Shown in pieces: positions 26,185 to 35,416 of a stretch of DNA of 64,000 bases. A program made the position numbers and the translations under genes. Below the pieces are notes generated by a model that saw nothing but the letters and a program-made list of their open reading frames with translations, was not told where the DNA came from and ran no database searches. Positions within the stretch are counted from its first letter, which is position 1. Each line of letters begins with the position of its first letter. The DNA is from Nocardia abscessus NBRC 100374 (GTDB lineage: Bacteria > Actinomycetota > Actinomycetes > Mycobacteriales > Mycobacteriaceae), in assembly GCF_000308455.1 (NCBI RefSeq), contig NZ_BAFP01000003.1, positions 1 through 64,000 on the forward strand. Reading direction: 5' to 3'.

Positions 26185-27885
26185 TCAGCCGCGCAGGGCC
26201 GACAGGAAGACCCCGGGCAGCCGGGCCGGGTTGGCTCCGGAATAGAACTCGGTGAGCCTGCGCCCGGTGACGGCGGCCGTTTCGTTGCCGACGAACCACG
26301 GTGGCTTCGGGGAAAGGGCGAGTTCGCGGCCCAGCAGCGAGCGGGGCGCGGGACGGAACGGGCCGCGCACCACCGTGCGTTCCACGTCGTCGAGCAGCAG
26401 GGCGTTGTGCACCACGCCGATCCCGCTCTGCACGTCGTCCAGGGTGTGCCCGGGGAAGGCGCCCCAGCCGGCCCGCGGCGCGAGGAAGGCGAGGCCGGTC
26501 CAGGTGTTCACCGCGATCGCGCCGTAGCGCAGCCGCTCGATCGCGCGGTCGAAGGCGATGCCGAGCCTGCGGATGGTCGTCGGATGGGCGATGACGTTCG
26601 CGCCGAGCGTCCCGGTCAGCTCCGCGTTCGCGAAGTCCACCGCACGCTGCAGGAACTCGCCGCCCGCGTAGGGCAGCTCGACCACGCCGAGCACGGGGGA
26701 GAAGTACTCCGTGCGCAGCAGCGGTGTGCCGGTTCGCGGCAACCCGTCGACCAGCACCCGCCCCGCGCCGAGCCGCTCGGCTTCCGGATACGAGGCCAGC
26801 GCATCGGCGACGCGCGTGTCGCTGCCGGGGTAGTACGCGGTGCGCTGTGGCGCCCGCTCCATGGCCAGGCGCAGCTCCGCCAGGAACTCGTCCTTGCGGT
26901 CCCACTCGGAGGCGATCACCACCGCCTGCGCCGCCACACAGTTGTAGCCGCCGTTGTGCAGCCGCTGGGTCGCCACATGTTCGGCCTGGTAGCGCAGGTC
27001 GGCGGCGGACCAGTCGCCCGGCACGACGATGGTCGGCGAGACGCCGCCCAGCTCACTGGTGATCGGCTTGTCCAGCAGCGGCCGGTTGTCCTTCTTGCGC
27101 TCCAGGCCCTCCGCGCCGGGACCCCATACGATCGCGTCGTGGGTCTGCGCGCTGCCGGTCATGTGCACGTGGGCGACATCGGGGTGGCGCACCAAATAGC
27201 CGCCCTGCTGCGCGCCGCCGGTGAGGATGCGCAGCACGCCGAGTTCCAGCAGCGGCTCGAACACCATCTCGAACACGGTGAACAGCGGGTCGGTGATCGG
27301 GTTGAGTTTCAGCGCGACCACCCGGTTGTGCGCGAACAGCTCGTAGAGCGCGTCCAGCGGTGGAATCGACGTGATGTTGCCCGCGCCGAGCACGGCGCCG
27401 ATACCGCCGGTCGCGGTGGGATCCAGCTGGGCGAGTCCGGCTCGCCTGCGCGCGGTGTCGGCGTCGACGCCGGGCCGCAGCCACACCTCGCCGCGGAAAC
27501 CGTTGAGCAGTAGCCGGTCGTAGACGCCGAACGGAAGAATCGGCACCGCGACCCGTCCGCCCGGCGCCTCCCGCAGCGTGATGCCGGTGAGTGGGCTGCG
27601 CCCCGTGTCCAGCGCCGCGAGGGTGGCCGACAGCGCCTCGGTGGCCTGCAGCATGGTGAGCGGGCCGGACATCCATTCCTCGCCGACCAGCGGGGAGTCC
27701 TCGGGGAGGTCCTTGACGACGCATGCGGCCCGCACCCAGTCCTCGGCGAAGCGGCCGGTTCTGGCGTGGATCCGGTCGAGCAGTTCGCGGCGGCGGCGCA
27801 GCGGGGTCGTGGCCCACACTTTCTCGCCCGCCGTCAGGTCGGCCAGCGCGTTGTCGATGGCTGTCTCGTCGAAAGCAGTGCCCAC
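26185..27885 (-). CDS. Aldehyde dehydrogenase family protein
   Basis: This 566-residue protein belongs to the NAD(P)-dependent aldehyde dehydrogenase superfamily. The catalytic Glu is in TSELGGVSP. The catalytic Cys is in [10 protein letters not shown]. It has a cofactor-region [10 protein letters not shown] segment. It is longer than typical family members (about 480-500 residues), with extra sequence at the N-terminus. I chose the GTG at 27885 (VGTAFDETA), close to the divergent serS promoter. Substrate unknown. Confidence 0.8.
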   Translation of the reverse strand: MGTAFDETAIDNALADLTAGEKVWATTPLRRRRELLDRIHARTGRFAEDWVRAACVVKDLPEDSPLVGEEWMSGPLTMLQATEALSATLAALDTGRSPLTGITLREAPGGRVAVPILPFGVYDRLLLNGFRGEVWLRPGVDADTARRRAGLAQLDPTATGGIGAVLGAGNITSIPPLDALYELFAHNRVVALKLNPITDPLFTVFEMVFEPLLELGVLRILTGGAQQGGYLVRHPDVAHVHMTGSAQTHDAIVWGPGAEGLERKKDNRPLLDKPITSELGGVSPTIVVPGDWSAADLRYQAEHVATQRLHNGGYNCVAAQAVVIASEWDRKDEFLAELRLAMERAPQRTAYYPGSDTRVADALASYPEAERLGAGRVLVDGLPRTGTPLLRTEYFSPVLGVVELPYAGGEFLQRAVDFANAELTGTLGANVIAHPTTIRRLGIAFDRAIERLRYGAIAVNTWTGLAFLAPRAGWGAFPGHTLDDVQSGIGVVHNALLLDDVERTVVRGPFRPAPRSLLGRELALSPKPPWFVGNETAAVTGRRLTEFYSGANPARLPGVFLSALRG

Positions 27886-27977
27886 CAGCCCACTATGCGC
27901 GCGATCCGGGGCCGATGGACCGCATCCTGGGATATCGGCGTGAAACGGCAACACACCGACCACTAGGCTGGTGGCCC

Positions 27978-29240
27978 ATGATCGACCTCCGATTCCTGCG
28001 GGACGACCCCGACGCGGTCCGCGCCTCGCAGCGCGCCCGCGGCGAAGACCCCGCCCTCGTCGACGCGCTGCTCGAGGCCGACGCGGCGCGCCGTGCCGCG
28101 GTGGCCACCGCGGACAACCTGCGCGCCGAGCACAAGGCGATGGGCAAGCTGATCGGAAAGGCGAGCAAGGAGGAGCGCTCCGCGCTGCTTTCGCAGGCGT
28201 CGGAGATGTCGGTCAAGGTCAAGGAGGCCGAGGCCGCGCAGCACGCCGCCGACGCGGATCTGGACGCCGCGCACCGCGCCATCTCGAACGTGGTGCAGGA
28301 GGGCGCGCCCGCGGGCGGCGAGGACGATTACGTCGTGCTGCAGACCATCGGCACGCCAAGGGAATTCGACTTCGAGCCGAAGGACCATCTGGAACTCGGC
28401 GAGTCGCTCGGCCTGATCGACATGGAGCGCGGGGCGAAGGTTTCCGGCGCCCGCTTCTATTTCCTGACCGGTTACGGCGCGCTGCTGCAGCTTGGTCTGC
28501 TGCAACTGGCCGCGCAGAAGGCCGTGGCCAACGGCTTCACCATGATGATCCCGCCGGTGCTGGTGCGCCCCGAGGTCATGGCGGGCACGGGATTCCTCGG
28601 CCAGCACTCGGCCGAGGTCTACCACCTCGCCGACGAGGACCTCTACCTGGTCGGCACCTCGGAGGTGCCGCTGGCGGGCTACCACTCGGACGAGATCCTC
28701 GACCTCAGCGGCGGGCCCAAACGGTATGCGGGCTGGTCGTCGTGTTTCCGCAGGGAGGCGGGCAGCTACGGCAAGGACACCCGCGGCATCATCCGGGTGC
28801 ACCAGTTCGACAAGGTGGAGATGTTCGTCTTCACCACCCCGGACCAGGCCGAGGCCGAGCACCAGCGCCTGCTCGGCTGGGAACAGGAGATGCTCGCGGC
28901 GGTCGAGGTGCCCTACCGGGTGATCGACGTCGCGGCGGGCGATCTCGGCAGCTCGGCGGCACGCAAATTCGATTGCGAGGCGTGGGTGCCCACCCAGCAG
29001 ACCTATCGGGAGCTGACCTCGACCTCCAACTGCACCACGTACCAGGCCCGCAGGCTCTCGGTGCGCTATCGGGACGAGAACGGAAAGCCGCAGATCGCCG
29101 CCACGCTGAACGGCACACTGGCGACCACCCGCTGGATCGTGGCCATCCTGGAGAACCACCAGCAAGCCGACGGGTCGGTCCGCGTGCCGCCCGCGCTGGT
29201 TCCGTTCGTCGGTACCGACGTGCTCCGACCGTCTAACTGA
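27978..29240 (+). CDS. serS: Serine--tRNA ligase
   Basis: This 420-residue class II aminoacyl-tRNA synthetase charges tRNA-Ser. The N-terminal coiled-coil arm spans roughly residues 30-110. Motif 2 is [17 protein letters not shown], and motif 3 is [17 protein letters not shown]. The serine-binding [10 protein letters not shown] block is present. The ATG at 27978 begins [17 protein letters not shown], the standard SerRS N-terminus. It is divergent from the aldehyde dehydrogenase gene by 92 bases. Confidence 0.97.
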   Translation: MIDLRFLRDDPDAVRASQRARGEDPALVDALLEADAARRAAVATADNLRAEHKAMGKLIGKASKEERSALLSQASEMSVKVKEAEAAQHAADADLDAAHRAISNVVQEGAPAGGEDDYVVLQTIGTPREFDFEPKDHLELGESLGLIDMERGAKVSGARFYFLTGYGALLQLGLLQLAAQKAVANGFTMMIPPVLVRPEVMAGTGFLGQHSAEVYHLADEDLYLVGTSEVPLAGYHSDEILDLSGGPKRYAGWSSCFRREAGSYGKDTRGIIRVHQFDKVEMFVFTTPDQAEAEHQRLLGWEQEMLAAVEVPYRVIDVAAGDLGSSAARKFDCEAWVPTQQTYRELTSTSNCTTYQARRLSVRYRDENGKPQIAATLNGTLATTRWIVAILENHQQADGSVRVPPALVPFVGTDVLRPSN

Positions 29241-29340
29241 CTACGCGCGAATGACGTTCAGGTGAATAGCTACTGGTTCGCCATGCCGGATTCCCGGGAT
29301 GTGGCAACCGGCGGGATTCCTTGTGTCTAGGCTATTCATC

Positions 29341-31203
29341 GTGCGAGGAATCGGGTCTCGCGGCGATACCCGAACCCGGGTGCGGGCCGCGTCTGCGCTG
29401 GCGACGGCTATGGTCATGGCTCGGACCACCGGGGCGTTCTACGTCATGGGCGGGGTGCTCGGTCTGCTGATCACCGCTGTCGCCCCTGGTGAGGAGGGTA
29501 ATCGGCCGCTGGTAGGCGGGGCAGCAGCGATAGCGCTGGTGCTCGGTCTCACGCTGCTCGCGTGGGGGCCGCGGCTGCCGCATTCGATCCACCACGTGTA
29601 CGTCGCGATCGCGACGGTGCTGGTGACGATCGCGGTGCACTCCTTCCCGAACACGGTGGGCGCGATCAGCCTCGCCGCGTTCTACGTGTTCATCGCGTGC
29701 GACGCCGCCCTGTTCTTCGCCTGGTCGCAGGCCGCCGCCCATATCGCGTTCGCCTTGGCGCTGTGCCTGTGGGTGCTGCCCGCGCGGCCGGTGACGCCCG
29801 GGCTGCCGTGGTGGTCGGGCCTGATCCCGGCCGGTGTGACGTTCGGCGTCGGCGTCGTCGTCGGGATCCTGACCAGGATGGCGTCCGAAGCCGACATCGA
29901 CGTGCTCACCGGTCTGCTCAACCGCCGCGGCTTCGACCGCGCCTTGAACACCGCGATCCAGCAGGCCACCAGGTCCGGACACGGGCTCGCGCTGGTGCTG
30001 GTCGACCTGGACCGCTTCCAGAAGATCAACGACCATCTCGGGCACCGCGCCGGTGACGCGGTGCTGCAGCGGGTGGCCGACACCTGGTCGAAGCTGCTGG
30101 CCCCCGACCAGCGCCTGGCGCGCTACGGCGGCGACGCGTTCGCCTTGCTGCTGCCGAACACCACCGAGCAGGCCGCGATCCTGCTCACCGAGCAACTGCG
30201 CGCGGCGGTGACCACCGGCTGTTCGGCCGGCGTGACCTCCTGGCAGCCGGGCGAATCCGGATCGCTGCTGGTCAGCCGCGCCGACGTCGGCCTGTACCGG
30301 GCCAAGCAGGCCGGACGCAACCGGACGGTGCTGGAGTCCTCCCGGCAGCTGCCGCTGGCGGTGGAGCTGCGCGAGGCGATCGACCGCGGCGCGCTCGACG
30401 TGCACTACCAGCCGATCGTCAGCCTCACCGAAGGCGGCGGCAAGGCGGTCGGCGTGGAGGCGCTGCTGCGCTGGTCCTCCAGCGCACAGCCGGATGTCAC
30501 CACCGAGGGCCTGATCCGCGTCGCCGAGGAGTACGACCTCATCGCCGATCTGGACGAGCTGGTGCTGCGCCGGGCCTGCGCGGACGCCGCGCGATTGCAG
30601 GACACCTTCGCGCAGCTGGATCTGACGCTGAACGTGAACGTCAGCGGGCTGGAGCTGGCCGAGGCCGGGTACGCCGACCGGGTGGCGGGCATCCTGGCCG
30701 CCACGGGGTGGCCCGCCGATCAGCTGGTGCTCGAGGTGACCGAGAGCGAGCTGGCCGCCGAATCGCAGACCGCGATCGAGAATCTGCACACACTCCGCGA
30801 TCGCGGCGTGCGCATCGCCATCGATGACTTCGGCACCGGATACTCCTCGCTCAGCAGGCTGGCCACGCTGCCGAGCGACATTCTCAAGGTCGATCAGTCC
30901 TTCGTCGCCGCGATCCGCTCGGATTCGCCCGCGCCGCCGTTGCTCGGCGTGATCGCCGCCCTGTCCAATGCGCTGGACCTGCAAGTCATCGCCGAGGGCG
31001 TGGAGACCGAGTACCAAGCCGCGGTGCTCACCGAGCTCGGTTTCGCGCTCGCGCAGGGCTATCACTACAGTGACTCGCACCCGGTCTCCGAGCTCATCAG
31101 CGACCTCAACGAGAACCAAGGCCGGGTCGGCCCGGGTGTCACGGACCGGGAACTCGGCGACGGGGACTCCGTGGCGGCCAACGGCTGGGTGCCGCTGCCG
31201 TAA
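29341..31203 (+). CDS. Membrane GGDEF/EAL protein, predicted c-di-GMP phosphodiesterase
   Basis: This protein of about 620 residues has five or six membrane helices in its first 180 residues, then a GGDEF domain, then an EAL domain. The GGDEF loop reads RYGGDAFALLLP, so the catalytic/metal Glu is replaced by Ala and cyclase activity is unlikely. The EAL domain keeps its catalytic residues: EALLRW, NVNVSG, EVTESEL, DDFGTGYSSL, LKVDQSF, AEGVET and QGYHYS. It should therefore degrade c-di-GMP. The start is uncertain: GTG 29341 is used; ATG 29410 is possible. Confidence 0.85.
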   Translation: MRGIGSRGDTRTRVRAASALATAMVMARTTGAFYVMGGVLGLLITAVAPGEEGNRPLVGGAAAIALVLGLTLLAWGPRLPHSIHHVYVAIATVLVTIAVHSFPNTVGAISLAAFYVFIACDAALFFAWSQAAAHIAFALALCLWVLPARPVTPGLPWWSGLIPAGVTFGVGVVVGILTRMASEADIDVLTGLLNRRGFDRALNTAIQQATRSGHGLALVLVDLDRFQKINDHLGHRAGDAVLQRVADTWSKLLAPDQRLARYGGDAFALLLPNTTEQAAILLTEQLRAAVTTGCSAGVTSWQPGESGSLLVSRADVGLYRAKQAGRNRTVLESSRQLPLAVELREAIDRGALDVHYQPIVSLTEGGGKAVGVEALLRWSSSAQPDVTTEGLIRVAEEYDLIADLDELVLRRACADAARLQDTFAQLDLTLNVNVSGLELAEAGYADRVAGILAATGWPADQLVLEVTESELAAESQTAIENLHTLRDRGVRIAIDDFGTGYSSLSRLATLPSDILKVDQSFVAAIRSDSPAPPLLGVIAALSNALDLQVIAEGVETEYQAAVLTELGFALAQGYHYSDSHPVSELISDLNENQGRVGPGVTDRELGDGDSVAANGWVPLP

Positions 31204-31346
31204 TTCGCTTGACGCGTGTACCGGTCGTGAGCATGCTGATCGACATGCGTTTGATCATTTACGGCAGTTGATTCGCCGAAGCGCTGCGTGCCCGTAGGGC
31301 GGGTAGCGCGCATCCCATCGGCCTGCGCTCGCTGACGGTTCGGGCG

Positions 31347-32732
31347 GTGCTCTTCAAGAGCATCGGTGAACTGATTCCGCTGTACGCGCTGTACGCCCTG
31401 CTTTTCGCCGACCACGGCATGAGCACGGGGCAGATCTCGTTGCTGTTCGCGATCTGGTCGACGACCGCGTTCCTGCTCGAGGTGCCCTCCGGTGCGTGGG
31501 CGGACACGGTGTCGCGGCGTGGACTGCTCGTGCTCAGCGGTGTATTGCTCACGGCCGGGTTCGCGCTGTGGACCGCCGCGCCCTCGTTCGCGGGTTTCGC
31601 CGCCGGATTCGTGCTGTGGGGTACCTCGGGCGCCTTGGCCTCCGGCACCTTCGAGGCGTTGCTCTACGACGACCTGGCCGCCCGCGGTGAGTCCGGGGCA
31701 TACCCGCGCATCCTCGGTTACACCCGTGCCGGTGCGGAGGCGGCCGTCGTCGTCGCGATCGTCGCCGCGACACCCCTGTACCTCTACGGTGGCTATGCCT
31801 TGGTCGGCTGGTCCAGCGTGGCGATCGCGGCCGTGCATACGCTGGTCGCACTGTCGCTGCCCACCGCGCCCAAAGCGGTGTCCGCGGCGGATGTGGACGA
31901 CCTGGAAGAAGAGTCGCCGTCGGACGCTCAGCCCGTGGCGGACGCCTCCGACATCCCCTCCGCGAATATCGGACCGGACTCGGGCATGCGTGCCGCCTGC
32001 GACGGCGATGCCGATGCCCGCGCCGAGGGTTCGCGTATCGCTGTCGCGTCGGAGGTCGATGGCGTCGGGCCGGAAGGCGTTGCGGCGCAGCCGCGGCCGT
32101 TCGCGCGATACCTCGGCATGCTGAAGGCCGGTGTGGGTGAGGCGGTTCGCGTTCGGGCCGTGCGTTATGGCGTGCTGCTGGAGGCGCTGCTGTTCGGGAT
32201 CACGGCGTTCGACGAGTATTTCGCCCTGCTGGCGGAGGAATCGGGCGTCTCGACAGCCGTGGTGCCCCTGCTGGTCGGTCTCACCGTGCTCGGTTCGCTG
32301 ACCGGTTCGCTGCTGGCGGGCCGTACCGAAGGGATGTCGGGCCGGACGATGTCGATCGCGGTGGGTGCCGCGGGCCTGCTGTTCCTCGGTGGTGCGGTGA
32401 TCGCCGGTCTCGCGACCGGCCGCCCGGACGCGGTGTATCCGCTGACCGGCCTCGGGTTCGCCGCGATCGGCGTCTCTTATGGCATCGTCTACAACGCCGG
32501 AATCGTCGCGGGCGCTCGCCTCCAGGACGCCATCGAGGGTCCTGCCCGAGCCACCGTCACCTCGGTCTCGGGACTACTCGGCGAGGTGATCGCCCTCGCG
32601 GTCTTCGGCTTCGCCGCCCTGGTGACGCTCTGGTCCTCCATGTCCACCCTCCTCGCCCTCCTCGGCGCCTCCATCCTCGCCATAGCCACCCTCGCCCCCC
32701 GCTGGCTACCCCAACGCGCCGACCGACCGTGA
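31347..32732 (+). CDS. MFS transporter
   Basis: This 461-residue protein has about twelve hydrophobic helices in two halves. The first loop carries an MFS-like ADTVSRRGLLVLSG after a PSGAW turn. A long hydrophilic loop (about residues 180-255, acidic) separates helices six and seven. The substrate is unknown. GTG 31347 is the first in-frame standard start, but the protein-like reading RSLTVRAVLFKS extends upstream, so the true start could be a rarer codon. Confidence 0.78.
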   Translation: MLFKSIGELIPLYALYALLFADHGMSTGQISLLFAIWSTTAFLLEVPSGAWADTVSRRGLLVLSGVLLTAGFALWTAAPSFAGFAAGFVLWGTSGALASGTFEALLYDDLAARGESGAYPRILGYTRAGAEAAVVVAIVAATPLYLYGGYALVGWSSVAIAAVHTLVALSLPTAPKAVSAADVDDLEEESPSDAQPVADASDIPSANIGPDSGMRAACDGDADARAEGSRIAVASEVDGVGPEGVAAQPRPFARYLGMLKAGVGEAVRVRAVRYGVLLEALLFGITAFDEYFALLAEESGVSTAVVPLLVGLTVLGSLTGSLLAGRTEGMSGRTMSIAVGAAGLLFLGGAVIAGLATGRPDAVYPLTGLGFAAIGVSYGIVYNAGIVAGARLQDAIEGPARATVTSVSGLLGEVIALAVFGFAALVTLWSSMSTLLALLGASILAIATLAPRWLPQRADRP

Positions 32733-32734
32733 GT

Positions 32735-32791
32735 CGAGTGGCACACCATGGAGAGCTCTTCTCGGGAAACGCCGCGACCATGTGCCACTCG
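32735..32791. repeat. 11-bp perfect inverted repeat
   Basis: CGAGTGGCACA (32735-32745) is repeated in inverse as TGTGCCACTCG (32781-32791), with a 35-base spacer. It occupies the gap between the MFS gene and the DMT-like transporter gene and could be an operator or a weak terminator. Confidence 0.4.
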
Positions 32792-32811
32792 TGGCCGGTA
32801 GCGTGCGGGAG

Positions 32812-33765
32812 GTGAGTAGGCAGGTGCGGGTGGGGGTGGTTTGTGGGTTTTTGATCGGGGCTGGGGTGGCGGTGCAGGGGCGGATCAATGGTGCGCTCGG
32901 GGCTCGGTTGGAGGATGGGGTTGCGGCGGCGGCGATCAGTTTCGGGACGGGGCTGGTTGCGCTGGCGATTGTGTTTGCGGTGAGTGGGCGGGTGCGGGAT
33001 GGCGCGCGGCGGGTGCGGGGGGCGTTGTCGGAAGGCGCGCTGCGGCCGTGGCAGTTGCTCGGGGGCCTGTGCGGCGCGTTCTTCGTCGCGTGCCAGGGCC
33101 TGACCGTCGCGGCTATCGGCGTCACCGCGTTCACCGTGGCGACCGTGGCGGGACAACTGCTCAGCAGTCTGGTCGTCGACCGTCTCGGTCTCGGTCCGAG
33201 CGGACGCACGCCGATCACGGGGGTCCGTCTGGCCGGTGCGTCGCTCGGTGTGGTCGCGGTGCTGGTCGCCGGGTTCGGTCACAGCCGTGCCACCGGGGGT
33301 CTCTCCGTGCCCGAGGCGCTGCGCGGCACACCGGCCGCTCTGCTGATCGTCCTGCCCGCGCTGGCCGGAATCGGCCTGGCCTGGCAACAGGCGGTGAACG
33401 GGAAGGTCGGCGCGGTCGGCGGAGCCTTTTCGGCGGCCATGGTCAATTTCTGCGTCGGCCTGGTCGCGCTCTCGATCCTCACGGCCGCGATAGTCGTGAC
33501 CTCTGGAGGTCCGGAGGCATTTCCCACCGAGCCGTGGCTGTATCTCGGTGGACTGATCGGCGTCGCGTTCATCGCCCTGGCCGCGCTGACGGTCCGCTGG
33601 ATCGGCGTCCTGCTCCTCGGCCTCACCTCGGTGGCGGGGCAGCTGCTGGCCTCCCTGATCCTCGATGTGCTCACCCCGACCAGTGCGGGCCTGACCACCA
33701 CCGCGATCGTCGGCTGCGCGCTGACCCTCGTCGCGGTCGCCGTCGCTACGCGATCACAGTCCTGA
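32812..33765 (+). CDS. DMT superfamily transporter, YdcZ/DUF606-like
   Basis: This 317-residue protein has ten hydrophobic helices in two five-helix repeats, each with a similar start: VVCGFLIGAGVAVQGRINGALG and LPALAGIGLAWQQAVNGKVG. That internal duplication, and the GxxxxxQxxxNGxLG-like pattern, fits the DUF606 (YdcZ) branch of the drug/metabolite transporters. The start is ambiguous among nearby GTG codons at 32803 and 32812. Substrate unknown. Confidence 0.72.
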   Translation: MSRQVRVGVVCGFLIGAGVAVQGRINGALGARLEDGVAAAAISFGTGLVALAIVFAVSGRVRDGARRVRGALSEGALRPWQLLGGLCGAFFVACQGLTVAAIGVTAFTVATVAGQLLSSLVVDRLGLGPSGRTPITGVRLAGASLGVVAVLVAGFGHSRATGGLSVPEALRGTPAALLIVLPALAGIGLAWQQAVNGKVGAVGGAFSAAMVNFCVGLVALSILTAAIVVTSGGPEAFPTEPWLYLGGLIGVAFIALAALTVRWIGVLLLGLTSVAGQLLASLILDVLTPTSAGLTTTAIVGCALTLVAVAVATRSQS

Positions 33766-33820
33766 GGACACTCGCCCGGTCGGTCATGTTCTGAGCGCAT
33801 AAGTGTGGGATGGTGCGCTC

Positions 33821-34852
33821 ATGCTGATCGAATACGGGGTGTGGGTTTCGCGGTTGGGTCTGAGTGTCGTGTTCGGGCTGTCGGCGTGGGGCAAGCTGGC
33901 GGATCGGAGCGCGACGCGGCAGGCGGTGGCGGATTTCGGGGTGCCGCTGCGCTGGGTGCCCGCGGTGGCCTGGGGGTTGCCGGTCATCGAGGCGACGATC
34001 GCGGTCACCGTGCTGCTTCCCTGGATCTCCGGGCTTGCCGCGGTGGCGGCGCTGGCGTTGCTCGCCGTGTTCACGGTAGCGATCGTGCGTTTGCTGCGAC
34101 GCGGCGAGCGGCCCTCGTGTTCGTGTTTCGGCGGTGCGAGTGCCGCGCCGATCGGGCCCAAGACTCTGCTGCGCAACGGTGTGCTCGCTGCGCTGGCCTT
34201 GGTTGTCGATGTCGGCGCGCTGACGTATCCGGGTGTGCCGATGGGCCTGCCGGCCGACCACGCGATCGGGTGTGCGGTGGTGGCCGCGCTGGTGGCGGTG
34301 CTGGTGTGGCTGGCGGGGCAGTTGCGTTCGCTGCGCCGCCGGGTGGATCAGCAGGCACTGTCCACGCTGGGCGCGGAGGGATTGCCGGTGGGTGCGGTGG
34401 CGCCCGAGTTCGAATTGTTCGACGCCACGGGAGCGAAGACCACGCTCGAGCACCTGCTGGCCGGTGCACGCTCGGTGCTGCTCGTCTTCGTGCATCCAGG
34501 TTGCGAGCTGTGTGCGGCGCTGGCCAGGGAATTGCCCCGCTGGCACGCGCGTACCGGTGACGCGCTGGCCATAGTGGCGGTCGGCAACGGCGACCCGGCA
34601 GAACAAGCAGCGTGGGGCGTCGAAAACGGATTGGGCGAGATCCCGTCGCTTGTGCAGCAGGGCAACGAGGCGGCCTTGCGCTACCGCGTGCGCGGCACCC
34701 CGTCCGCCGTGCTCATCGATCCGGACGGACGCGTCGCCGCGCCGGTAGCCAGGGGCGGTATCGCGATCCGGGAGTTGATCAGCACGGTGAAGGCGGTGCG
34801 CCGCACACCGAGTCCCGCGCACAACGGGATTCCGGCAGGGATCTCCCGCTGA
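33821..34852 (+). CDS. MauE-like membrane protein fused to thioredoxin-like domain
   Basis: This 343-residue protein joins a four-helix MauE/DoxX-like membrane part (residues about 1-190) to a TlpA/MauD-like thioredoxin domain. The membrane part carries CSCFG after helix three. The soluble part has a CELC motif in VHPGCELCAALARELP and the cis-Pro block GTPSAVLIDPDG. Electrons could pass between the CSC pair and the CELC pair across the membrane. In methylamine metabolism MauE and MauD are separate proteins, so the fusion suggests a general thiol relay. No mau genes are nearby. Confidence 0.8.
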   Translation: MLIEYGVWVSRLGLSVVFGLSAWGKLADRSATRQAVADFGVPLRWVPAVAWGLPVIEATIAVTVLLPWISGLAAVAALALLAVFTVAIVRLLRRGERPSCSCFGGASAAPIGPKTLLRNGVLAALALVVDVGALTYPGVPMGLPADHAIGCAVVAALVAVLVWLAGQLRSLRRRVDQQALSTLGAEGLPVGAVAPEFELFDATGAKTTLEHLLAGARSVLLVFVHPGCELCAALARELPRWHARTGDALAIVAVGNGDPAEQAAWGVENGLGEIPSLVQQGNEAALRYRVRGTPSAVLIDPDGRVAAPVARGGIAIRELISTVKAVRRTPSPAHNGIPAGISR

Positions 34853-35017
34853 GTTTCGGGTCCACCTGTTCCCACCGCATAGACCGTCCGGCGACCCGTT
34901 ATGCGCTGGTTAGCAAATTTCTGGCAAATATTCGGCCTCGCGCCGATAGGATCGAGTCGCACCGGTGCGGAATTCGTCATCCATCGACCAGAGGACCCAC
35001 CGACAAGAGGGGAAGAC

Positions 35018-35359
35018 ATGGCGCTGTTCGCGTTCACCGACTACTCAGGCAAAGAGTTCGTCATCCAGTTGAACAATCCTCAGCGGATCGAGGAAGCCCG
35101 CCGCATCCTGTCGGGCGACGAGCAGATGTCGATCCACGTCATGGGTCGGATCCGGAAGATGCCAGCGCCCTACAACCCGGGCTGGGACTTCCATCTGGAC
35201 CCCGACACCATCACCTTCTTCACCATGGCGATCGAGGTCTGCGACGCCAGCATCATGTACGTCAACGACCACTTGGACGAGGCCTGTGGCGCGTTCCTGC
35301 CGGGTTGTATGTGGTGCCCGTGGTCGTCGAGGCTCACCCGCGAGGTCAACAACATGTAG
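35018..35359 (+). CDS. BP74-like domain protein
   Basis: This 113-residue protein is nearly all one domain: FAFTDYSGKEFVIQLNNPQ, then HVMGRIRKMPAPYNPGWDFH, then FFTMAIEVCDASIMYVNDHL and GAFLPGCMWCPWSSRL. This resembles the N-terminal domain of Dictyostelium BP74, also seen in some secreted bacterial proteins; this identification is from memory. No signal peptide is seen from this start. AAGAGGGGAAGAC gives a strong ribosome binding site for the ATG at 35018. Function unknown. Confidence 0.65.
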   Translation: MALFAFTDYSGKEFVIQLNNPQRIEEARRILSGDEQMSIHVMGRIRKMPAPYNPGWDFHLDPDTITFFTMAIEVCDASIMYVNDHLDEACGAFLPGCMWCPWSSRLTREVNNM

Positions 35360-35416
35360 CAATCAGGTGGCAACCGCTTCCGGTCGGTGTGGACACGCCG
35401 GCCGGAAGTCGGGGCC

